From assembly GCA_964577295.1 (NCBI GenBank), contig CAZNYN010000028.1, positions 1 through 23,888 of the forward strand: DNA of 23,888 nt, read 5' to 3'. The position numbers were made by a program, and so were the translations under genes. Shown piece after piece: positions 6,551-11,946 of this stretch (positions are counted from its first letter, which is position 1; each line of letters starts with the position of its first letter). The stretch is from CAZNYN01 sp964577295 (GTDB lineage: Bacteria; Synergistota; Synergistia; Synergistales; Synergistaceae). The notes under the pieces were generated by a model. The model did not search any database and was not told the origin of the DNA. It was given only the letters and a program-made list of their open reading frames with translations.

Positions 6551-8686
6551 CTAAAGGGGCATTGTAACGGCGCGTCTCGTCCTGTCTCTGAGCTCTCCGC
6601 GCTTGCCAGCGTTCCATGACGAAGTTCTTGTGAAGTAGCCCGTAACTCTTGTTATGCCGTCCACGTCCTCAGAACCGCAGAGCGAACAAGTGTCGGAAAG
6701 TCCGCGCTCCATGTGGCTGCACTCGTTACATATAGTAAATTCCGGGCTGAAAGCGACCTGAGCATTCTCCGAGTGCTTAAAGACCTTTATTACAAAAGAA
6801 GCGAGAGCTTTGGGGTCGGGCTTATGCTCTCCCATCCAGACGTGAGTTATAGCTCCCGCCTTAATCATGGGATGAAGCTCACCTTCGCGTATAACCTTGT
6901 CTATAGGATCCTGCACAAGCTGATAGTTGAGGTGCGTACTGTTCGTATAATAAATTTCGCCCTTTTCAAAATTACCCTTAATATACTGGCGCGCAGTCTC
7001 AGGATAAGCGCGCAGGTCAAGCTTCGCAAAGCGCAGAGCCGTACTCTCCGCAGGTGTCTGTTCAAGGACGATCTTAAGTCCGAAGCGCTCGGAAAGCTGC
7101 TGGCACTTGATATCCATATACTGAATGACAGCCTTGCCAAGCTCCGCCGCATGCTCGCTCTCGTGAAGCTGTGAGCCTGTGACGGCCTGAACCATCTCGT
7201 TAAGTCCCAATATGCCTATCAAGTGGCTTGCCTTCCTCATGCGAAGATAGGGTTCGTCGTCGTGAGATACACAGAGAGCCGCAAGAGGCCCATCAAGTCC
7301 CAGATCAAGGATACTCTTTATAAAGGCGCGCTTCTGGAGGTGAGCCTTCGCGGCAAGCTCCATCTCCTCGTCTATTATGTCAAAGAGAAGCTCCTCATCT
7401 CCGTTCGCCTTATATGCCGCGCGCGGCAGATTCAAAGTTACATTCTGCAAAGCGCAGTAGCGCATCTTCCACGGGTGCTTCGCTTCGTTCAAATCCTCCG
7501 GCGTAAGCTCGAAAGACAGGCGGCAGCATTCGGAGAGCTTCGCAACCCCGCCTCTGTCAAATACATAATAAGTATTGCCCTTCTCGGAAGAAAGTTTGCA
7601 AGCCAGGTCGAGGAAATCCTCCCAGCCCTCTTCCTTAAAGAAATAATCAGTAATGTGAAGCAGAGGCTTCGGGAAGAAGAAAGGCTGCCCTCTGCTGTCT
7701 CCCTCCATATAAACGTCAAAGAGAGCGCGGACAAACATCTTCGATTCCTTGTCATAATCGGCATATGTCTTTCCCGTGAACTTGCCGCCCGGCCCTATTG
7801 CCGGCACATCGCGGAAGTGATTCGGAATCTCGTAATAAACATTTATATCTGTGAAAGCAACCTGACCGCCTCTGCCTCCGGCGAGCTGGTTGAACTCAAA
7901 AATAAGCTGCTGTGCAAGCTGCTTATGCTGTTCATAGCTCCATCCCACAAGATAGGGAGCAAAATACATATTTATAGCGTCCCAGCCTATAGCTCCCGCA
8001 AAATGATTCTGAAGCACGGATGTCATCTTCAAAATATGAGCCAAAAGCACATCAGCATGCTTTGCGGGGTTGGAAACGCTTGTAATAGAAGGAATATTAA
8101 GCCCGTAGCGCGCAACATAAGCCACACTCTGACCGGAACAGTAAGGCCTGTTCACCATGCCCAAATCGTGAAGGTGAATGTCGCCCTTCAAGTGAGCGTC
8201 TGCTACATCCTTGGAAAAAACCTTCGTCAGAGCGTACTCTTTAAGCACCATCTCCGCAATCGAAAGGTTGATAGACTCGGGATTATGGCTTGTATTGCTG
8301 TTCTCCTTATTCTTAGTCAGCATCATCTTCTCAAGGTCATGGACGGGAAGCCCTATACGGCTGTGGTCTGCCAGCTTCGCTTCGAGTCCCCTCTGGAAGA
8401 GCTTAACATTAACCATCTCACGTATAATCGTAGTCGTGACATGGCTGCGTCCATACTTCAGAAGCTCCTCTTCAACCTCGAGGGCTATGCCCTCGGCTGT
8501 CGCAGGATCAACTCCCGCCTCTATAATAAGAGCGTCGCGTATTCTGCTCGCATCCCAGGGAGTTCTCTCCTCCTGAGCAAGAGCGTCGACCATAAGAGCC
8601 AAGTCCGTAGACTCGCCCGCATTCTCAAAAAGATGTCCCTGCCTGCCAAAATATGTCTCTGTCTCAGACATTGCATTATTTGCCAT
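6551..8686 (-). CDS. nrdD: Anaerobic (class III) ribonucleoside-triphosphate reductase
   Basis: A 711-residue glycyl-radical enzyme that reduces ribonucleotides for DNA synthesis without oxygen. The C-terminus has the radical loop RVTGYF (glycine near 683) followed by WNAGKRGEL. Just before it are four zinc cysteines, C653, C656, C667 and C670, in two CxxC pairs. Residues about 40-105 resemble the helical part of an ATP-cone, but the usual KRDGR...FD start of that domain is absent. The start at 8686 has AAGGAGG nine bases upstream and overlaps the nrdR stop by 11 nt. It belongs to the nrdR-nrdD-nrdG operon and is expected to be under NrdR control. Confidence 0.96.
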   Translation of the reverse strand: MANNAMSETETYFGRQGHLFENAGESTDLALMVDALAQEERTPWDASRIRDALIIEAGVDPATAEGIALEVEEELLKYGRSHVTTTIIREMVNVKLFQRGLEAKLADHSRIGLPVHDLEKMMLTKNKENSNTSHNPESINLSIAEMVLKEYALTKVFSKDVADAHLKGDIHLHDLGMVNRPYCSGQSVAYVARYGLNIPSITSVSNPAKHADVLLAHILKMTSVLQNHFAGAIGWDAINMYFAPYLVGWSYEQHKQLAQQLIFEFNQLAGGRGGQVAFTDINVYYEIPNHFRDVPAIGPGGKFTGKTYADYDKESKMFVRALFDVYMEGDSRGQPFFFPKPLLHITDYFFKEEGWEDFLDLACKLSSEKGNTYYVFDRGGVAKLSECCRLSFELTPEDLNEAKHPWKMRYCALQNVTLNLPRAAYKANGDEELLFDIIDEEMELAAKAHLQKRAFIKSILDLGLDGPLAALCVSHDDEPYLRMRKASHLIGILGLNEMVQAVTGSQLHESEHAAELGKAVIQYMDIKCQQLSERFGLKIVLEQTPAESTALRFAKLDLRAYPETARQYIKGNFEKGEIYYTNSTHLNYQLVQDPIDKVIREGELHPMIKAGAITHVWMGEHKPDPKALASFVIKVFKHSENAQVAFSPEFTICNECSHMERGLSDTCSLCGSEDVDGITRVTGYFTRTSSWNAGKRGELRDRTRRAVTMPL

Positions 8687-9155
8687 TCCTGTGTGCCTCC
8701 TTGTCCTCCAACAGCTTTGCTATCTCGTGAGTAAAGCTTGATATATCCGTAAATTCTCTATAAACCGAGGCGAATCTGACATAAGCCACCTTATTAATCT
8801 TGCGCAGCTCATCAGAGACAAATTCACCTATTGTCGTCGAAGCTACCTCGCCCTGCCCCAAAGTACGCAGGTGATCCTCTATACTTGCGACAGCTTCCTC
8901 AATACGCTCAAGAGAGACAGGAAGCTTCTCGCACGCCCTCTGAATGCCGTGAGTCAGCTTCTCTCTGTCAAAAGCCTCACGGCTTCCGTCCTTCTTAGCT
9001 ACCCAGAGGCAAGTCTTCTCTTCCAAACGCTCATAAGTAGTAAAACGCCCCTGACACTCGGGACACTCACGCCTGCGGCGATTCACACGCCCCTCATCAA
9101 CGCTTCTGGTCTCTATAACTCTTGTCTCAGGCGCACCACAAACAGGACAGCGCAT
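8676..9155 (-). CDS. nrdR: Transcriptional repressor NrdR
   Basis: A 159-residue regulator of ribonucleotide reductase genes. A zinc ribbon with C3, C6, C31 and C34 is followed by an ATP-cone beginning near residue 50 (AKKDGSREAFD) that senses ATP/dATP. The ATG at 9155 (MRCPVCG) is chosen because GGAGGGG lies just upstream and because the family begins this way; an upstream in-frame ATG at 9185 would encode the ribosome site itself. It overlaps nrdD by 11 nt. Two NrdR-box-like sites lie directly upstream, so the operon is probably repressed by its own first product when dATP is plentiful. Confidence 0.95.
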   Translation of the reverse strand: MRCPVCGAPETRVIETRSVDEGRVNRRRRECPECQGRFTTYERLEEKTCLWVAKKDGSREAFDREKLTHGIQRACEKLPVSLERIEEAVASIEDHLRTLGQGEVASTTIGEFVSDELRKINKVAYVRFASVYREFTDISSFTHEIAKLLEDKEAHRNGK

Positions 9156-9168
9156 AATACCCCTCCAC

Positions 9169-9184
9169 CCACTATATACAATCA
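9169..9184. promoter_or_regulatory. NrdR box, proximal (weaker)
   Basis: The site CCACTATATACAATCA matches 11 of 16 positions of the NrdR-box consensus ACACTATATATAGTGT as I recall it; the left half and centre are conserved. It lies about 14 bp upstream of the nrdR start codon, near the predicted transcription start, and is exactly 31 bp from the stronger distal box, on the same face of the helix. Confidence 0.65.
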
Positions 9185-9193
9185 AACCGATTA

Positions 9194-9199
9194 ATTATA
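9194..9199 (-). promoter_or_regulatory. -10 element of the nrdR-nrdD-nrdG promoter
   Basis: A perfect TATAAT is present on the minus strand. The hexamer 17 bp further upstream is poor (TCTCTA). The -10 lies between the two NrdR boxes, and the distal box fills the spacer between -10 and -35, the arrangement expected for a repressor-controlled promoter. Confidence 0.55.
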
Positions 9200-9215
9200 A
9201 CACTATATATAGGGA
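9200..9215. promoter_or_regulatory. NrdR box, distal (strong)
   Basis: ACACTATATATAGGGA matches the NrdR-box consensus at 14 of 16 positions. With the site at 9169-9184 it forms a pair separated by 15 bp (31 bp start to start), the usual geometry for cooperative NrdR binding. Confidence 0.75.
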
Positions 9216-9271
9216 TTAGAGAAGACTTGATTTTCGACAAAGAGCATCCTAGGAGAAAGGGGCAGAGGCGT

Positions 9272-9315
9272 TGAGCGATAGTTGAGCAATTGTTGAGCAG
9301 TTGTTAAACGATTGC
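9272..9315. repeat. 11-bp tandem repeat, four diverged units
   Basis: Units TGAGCGATAGT, TGAGCAATTGT, TGAGCAGTTGT and TAAACGATTGC follow each other exactly. The consensus resembles, in opposite orientation, the CAATCGTTTGC unit at 9937-10008. The period is close to one helical turn. Confidence 0.75.
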
Positions 9316-9424
9316 AGGAGCAAAGCCGGGCATCGCTGCGCGGAGGTCGCTTCGCGGAAGTTGCTTCGCGTGAAACATAGTGAAGCGCTCGCTTCGCATT
9401 GCGTGAAATGTTGCGGAAAGATAA

Positions 9425-9471
9425 ATCTTGGTTTAGCTTTTTAATCGTCTCCCCGCAAATCTTCAGTGCGG
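9425..9471. repeat. 47-bp direct repeat, copy 1
   Basis: This stretch aligns without gaps to 10021-10067 with clear majority identity: both read ATCT..GTTTAGC.TTTT.ATCGT.TC.CCGC.AAT.TTCA.TGCGG in outline. It runs into the GC-rich hairpin at 9446-9553, so the two repeats share sequence. Confidence 0.65.
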
Positions 9472-9553
9472 GGTTTAGCGGCTTTGGTTTTGACTTTAAT
9501 TCTTTAGAATCTTAAAGCCGCTTTACCCCGCACAGACCCGTTGCGGGGAGACG
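9446..9553. repeat. GC-rich composite inverted repeat
   Basis: Arm pairs 9446-9458 with 9541-9553 (13 bp, perfect; CGTCTCCCCGCAA) and 9467-9485 with 9514-9532 (19 bp with a small internal mismatch) fold onto each other around an AT-rich centre. The right half (9514-9568) recurs in inverted orientation at 11114-11168 with about 51 of 55 positions identical. No T-run follows, so it is not a simple terminator. Confidence 0.75.
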
Positions 9554-9610
9554 AGAAGGAGCAAAAAAATAGGTTAAATCTGAATTTATCGCTGTGATTG
9601 TGCCTTGTTT

Positions 9611-9894
9611 TTCAAAGGCTCCCTCCTTGATAAGCAGGAAGCCAAAACGACGCTTTTCGTTTTGTGCGTGTCGCTTAGCTCCGGCGGAGCCGGTGGAGGA
9701 GTGTTGACCTTTGTGTTGATTTTGGTGTTGACGTTGACTTTCACTGCAACTGTCACAAAACAAAAACAAAAGTCAACACTCTTTCCGTCACGGCGCAAAA
9801 TACCGCGCCGCGCCACCTCTGGGTGAAACAACCAGCCGATTCGCACAAATCGCAAAAACGGCGATTTGGCCGCCTCTAAGAGGGAGGCTTTGAA
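9611..9894. repeat. 284-bp foldback (MITE-like) element
   Basis: The ends are 15-bp inverted repeats matching at 14 positions (TTCAAAGGCTCCCTC at 9611-9625; complement at 9880-9894). Similarity continues inward for roughly 60 bp on each side with scattered mismatches, and a further inverted pair (AGTGTTGAC 9700-9708 with 9772-9780) lies near the centre. Almost the whole element could form one long imperfect hairpin. No transposase is present. It could be a non-autonomous mobile element or an intergenic repeat of REP/BIME type. Target-site duplication is not obvious. Confidence 0.6.
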
Positions 9895-9916
9895 GGGCTA
9901 AAGCAAACGAACCGCC

Positions 9917-9948
9917 CTAAATCTTGGTTTTTCTTTCAATCGTTTGCC
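9917..9948. repeat. 32-bp inverted repeat, left copy
   Basis: The sequence beginning CTAAATCTTGG and ending CGTTTGCC has an inverted copy at 11077-11108 with 31 of 32 matching positions. The two copies flank the rpsU-yqeY genes and their regulatory DNA. Confidence 0.75.
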
Positions 9949-10008
9949 AATCGTTTGCCAATCGTTTGCCAATCGTTTGCCGATTGCTCGCCGACTGTTT
10001 GCCAATAG
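9937..10008. repeat. 11-bp tandem repeat, about six and a half units
   Basis: Four identical CAATCGTTTGC units (9937-9980) are followed by CGATTGCTCGC, CGACTGTTTGC and a partial CAATAG. An isolated inverted unit occurs at 11078-11088 (GCAAACGATTG). Because 11 is not a multiple of three, the repeat is unlikely to be coding. Confidence 0.85.
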
Positions 10009-10020
10009 CCCCCCTGCTAA

Positions 10021-10067
10021 ATCTCCGTTTAGCCTTTTCATCGTTTCTCCGCTAATTTTCATTGCGG
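10021..10067. repeat. 47-bp direct repeat, copy 2 (diverged)
   Basis: Counterpart of 9425-9471 in the same orientation. The GC-rich hairpin half that follows copy 1 has decayed here to a short ATTGCGGCAAGACAATG palindrome-like remnant. Confidence 0.6.
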
Positions 10068-10159
10068 CAAGACAATGAAAAGGATGGATTTTATTTGACA
10101 TGGACGGAAGACAAAAGCCGGTTTCTGAGAGAAAATGCATCCTTCAAAGTGCAAATTAC

Positions 10160-10189
10160 AAAAAAAGCGTCGGACTGTTGTCCGGCGCT
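10160..10189 (-). terminator. Terminator after yqeY
   Basis: On the minus strand a 10-bp stem (10180-10189 with 10166-10175, one mismatch) with a 4-nt loop is followed by six to seven T residues. It ends the rpsU-yqeY transcript 25 bp after the yqeY stop. Confidence 0.85.
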
Positions 10190-10213
10190 TTGATATTTAA
10201 CAGGGGTGCTTAT

Positions 10214-10675
10214 TTAAGCCAGTGAAGCCAAGTATTTTTGGACTTGCTCTTTGACTCTGTTGCCGTCAGCCTGTCCCTTAACGGCAGCGATTGATTTACC
10301 CATCAACTTGCCCATGTCTTTCGGACCTGAAGCTCCAACCTGAGCCGCGGTTTCTGCCACTATCTTTGCCAAATCTTCATCGGACAACTGCGCGGGCTGA
10401 TAAACTTCCAGAATCTTTGCTTCTGCAAGCTCTGCTTCCGCTCTGTCCAACGCTCCTCCGGCTTTATACATCTCTGCGGCTTCATTGCGCTGTTTGATGA
10501 GCCTGCGTACTATGACTAAAACTTCATCATCTGTAAGCAGGTTGTCCTTGCCCTTTTCAACCTGGGCAAGCTGCACAGCGGACTTAAGCATACGAATGAC
10601 CGAGAGCTTTGTCTCTTCTCTGCTTTTCATCGCTGCGACCATATCTGTTTGGATCTGCTGCACAAGATTAGTCAT
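10214..10675 (-). CDS. yqeY: GatB/YqeY domain protein
   Basis: A 153-residue protein of the YqeY family, related to the tRNA-binding tail domain of the GatB subunit of the Asp/Glu-tRNA amidotransferase. The sequence is almost entirely alpha-helical in character, begins with the typical LVQQIQTDMVAAMKSRE helix, and ends in the conserved DMGKLMGKSIAAVKGQADGNRV region. Its biochemical role is not settled. It follows rpsU with a 2-nt gap, a very common bacterial pairing, so the two are co-transcribed. No signal peptide or membrane segment is present. Confidence 0.93.
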   Translation of the reverse strand: MTNLVQQIQTDMVAAMKSREETKLSVIRMLKSAVQLAQVEKGKDNLLTDDEVLVIVRRLIKQRNEAAEMYKAGGALDRAEAELAEAKILEVYQPAQLSDEDLAKIVAETAAQVGASGPKDMGKLMGKSIAAVKGQADGNRVKEQVQKYLASLA

Positions 10676-10677
10676 GA

Positions 10678-10866
10678 CTAGAAATCAGCCCTCCTACCCT
10701 TGTTTCGAGCCATCTCAGCTTTCTTACGCTTCTTGATTTCGCTGGGTTTCTCGTAATGTTCATGCTTCCTTGCTTCACGGAGCACGCCCACCTTGCGAAG
10801 CTCGCGCTTAAAACGCTTAAGTGCGTCTTCTATCGACTCGTTGTCGCGTCTGGTTACGGTGGTCAT
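10678..10866 (-). CDS. rpsU: 30S ribosomal protein S21
   Basis: A 62-residue, strongly basic protein with the S21 core (SIEDALKRFKREL, then VLREARKHEHYEKPSE, and a lysine/arginine-rich tail). It binds the small ribosomal subunit near the anti-Shine-Dalgarno end of 16S rRNA. Length is normal for the family. The ATG at 10866 has AAGGGGGG upstream. It is the first gene of a two-gene operon with yqeY, and a promoter carrying a palindrome lies about 80 bp upstream. Confidence 0.96.
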   Translation of the reverse strand: MTTVTRRDNESIEDALKRFKRELRKVGVLREARKHEHYEKPSEIKKRKKAEMARNKGRRADF

Positions 10867-10937
10867 CTACATTCCCCCCTTTCTCAGCCACTCACAAAAC
10901 AAATAACAAATGTGCAAGCGGGGATAAACACCAAGAC

Positions 10938-10966
10938 ATTGTATCGCACTATCGTCTGTGATACAA
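10938..10966 (-). promoter_or_regulatory. Putative rpsU promoter overlapped by a palindrome
   Basis: On the minus strand TTGTAT (10961-10966) and TACAAT (10938-10943) are 17 bp apart and could be -35 and -10. The same bases form an inverted repeat, TTGTATC at 10939-10945 with GATACAA at 10960-10966, extended inward by two more pairs after one mismatch. A bound dimeric regulator would cover the whole promoter. The leader to rpsU would be about 65 nt. Confidence 0.45.
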
Positions 10967-11076
10967 GCACCAAATTTAAAATTTGCGGAATAAAAAGTAA
11001 AATCTTGTTAATACGGTGAATAGAGAGAGGAAAAACTGTATCTGCGTACAAATAGAGAGGCTCGGGGAGGACTATT

Positions 11077-11108
11077 GGCAAACGATTGAAAGAAAAAACA
11101 AGATTTAG
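11077..11108. repeat. 32-bp inverted repeat, right copy
   Basis: Reverse complement of 9917-9948 with one mismatch. It begins GGCAAACGATTG, a single unit of the 11-bp tandem repeat family in inverted orientation. Confidence 0.75.
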
Positions 11109-11113
11109 ACCCT

Positions 11114-11168
11114 GTTTTTGCTCTTTCTCGTCTCCCCGCAGCGAGTCTGTGCGGGGTAAAGCGGCTTT
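11114..11168. repeat. GC-rich repeat, third copy, adjacent to gap
   Basis: Reverse complement of 9514-9568 with about four differences in 55 positions, including the CGTCTCCCCGCA and TGCGGGGTAAAGCGG blocks. The run of N starts 11 bp later, where the second, pairing arm would be expected. Confidence 0.75.
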
Positions 11169-11179
11169 GGTTCTAAGCC

Positions 11180-11279
11180 NNNNNNNNNNNNNNNNNNNNN
11201 NNNNNNNNNNNNNNNNNNNNNNNNNNNNNNNNNNNNNNNNNNNNNNNNNNNNNNNNNNNNNNNNNNNNNNNNNNNNNNN
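11180..11279. other. Assembly gap (100 N)
   Basis: One hundred undetermined bases. The round number is a scaffold placeholder, and the true distance is unknown. Order and orientation across it depend on the assembler's linkage evidence. Confidence 0.95.
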
Positions 11280-11310
11280 TCCGCACGGTGATTGCCCGCT
11301 GATTTCCGTT

Positions 11311-11919
11311 TTAATATCCTATAGGCATTATTGCTATTATTCTTGAAAGAGGGCCTATGTTAAGTGCGTCTATCAGTGCCATTTTATTGAATGAGACTAC
11401 GAATCTTGTCTTCATGTCCAATGCTTCCGCCGCCAGGTAGACGTTCTGTGACATTGCCCCTACTGCTATTTCCGCCCAGTTGTCTATTCTGGGGCCGCTA
11501 CCTTTTGTGGCAAATACGAGTATTACGGGAGCTGTGCCGACAAAGGCTTGTGTTCCGGCTTTGGTGAGCATTTTTTTGTCGCTTGTCTGTTTTAGCATTC
11601 CCTTTTCCCAATCATAGAGGAAGCATCCGTCTTTTGTTATTGCATAGACGGAGACGTAGGGAGGCTGTCCCATTGCCAGGGGGATTGTCCAGCCTTTCGG
11701 CTCTCTGTTTTTCCCCGTTGCGGCCCATAGTATTGTCGAGAGTTCTTTGAGGTCAACATCTCGTCTTGCAAAGGCTGTTGCGGACTGGCGGTTGGATATC
11801 GCTTCAAGCACCGATGGACCGCCGGTTTTTGTCGGTGTTGTGAGCATTATGTCAGCGGCGAGTGCTGCCGACGCTGTTATGAGAAGTGCGAAGATTGCTG
11901 TTATAAGTATTTTTTTCAT
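11311..11919 (-). CDS. Exported nitroreductase-like (SagB-type) flavoprotein
   Basis: A 202-residue protein with an N-terminal signal peptide (basic MKK, hydrophobic core, ALA cleavage site near residue 21). The mature part has nitroreductase-fold features: an SVLEAISNRQSATAF segment like the FMN-phosphate contact, LSTILWAATGKNR, and the helix GAMSQNVYLAAEALD. It resembles the short SagB/ThcOx-like nitroreductases. These normally bind FMN and reduce nitro or quinone groups or oxidise peptides; the substrate here is unknown. Export to the periplasm is unusual for the fold. The ribosome site is GGAGGC. It lies 27 bp after the alcohol dehydrogenase gene and probably shares its transcript. Confidence 0.8.
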   Translation of the reverse strand: MKKILITAIFALLITASAALAADIMLTTPTKTGGPSVLEAISNRQSATAFARRDVDLKELSTILWAATGKNREPKGWTIPLAMGQPPYVSVYAITKDGCFLYDWEKGMLKQTSDKKMLTKAGTQAFVGTAPVILVFATKGSGPRIDNWAEIAVGAMSQNVYLAAEALDMKTRFVVSFNKMALIDALNIGPLSRIIAIMPIGY

Positions 11920-11946
11920 GTTATAGCCTCCGTCTGTTATTTTCTT

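Larger units (their letters stand above)
9216..10159. other. Repeat-rich intergenic region without convincing genes
   Basis: About 940 bp between the nrd promoter and the yqeY terminator. It holds an 11-bp tandem repeat block (9272-9315), a low-complexity stretch rich in GCTTCGC (about 9340-9400), a GC-rich hairpin repeat (9446-9553), a 284-bp foldback element (9611-9894), another 11-bp tandem block (9937-10008) and a diverged copy of an earlier repeat (10021-10067). Short open frames here read through repeats, have no convincing ribosome site and show no known motif, so no gene is called. Confidence 0.7.
11040..11310. other. Repeat copies and assembly gap between rpsU and the nitroreductase gene
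   Basis: No gene is seen. The left part carries inverted copies of repeats found at 9917-9948 and 9514-9568. 11180-11279 is exactly 100 N, a conventional gap of unknown size, so genes or further repeats may be missing. The 31 bp after the gap up to the next stop codon hold nothing recognisable. Confidence 0.8.

Noticed and set aside
7223..8734. A 503-codon open frame on the plus strand
   Set aside because: It is antisense to nrdD and nrdR, which have unmistakable motifs and overlap-coupled starts. Its protein has no known motif and is arginine/leucine-rich as expected from a mirrored codon pattern.
9156..9185. Longer NrdR start at 9185
   Set aside because: The extra ten residues would be encoded by the ribosome-binding site and a NrdR box; the family starts with MRCPxC.
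9586..9855. 89-codon frame on the minus strand and 73-codon frame (9605-9826) on the plus strand
   Set aside because: Both read through the foldback element, where the inverted repeat creates frames on either strand. There is no ribosome site or recognisable motif.
9937..10008. Possible CRISPR array
   Set aside because: The units are 11 bp and directly adjacent without unique spacers, and no cas gene is in the window.
9898..10140. 80-codon frame on the minus strand with internal peptide repeats
   Set aside because: The peptide repeats come from the 11-bp tandem DNA repeat, whose period is not a multiple of three. No supporting signal was seen.
10884..11081. 65-codon frame upstream of rpsU
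   Set aside because: It covers the likely rpsU promoter and palindrome, ends near a repeat, and has no motif or ribosome site.
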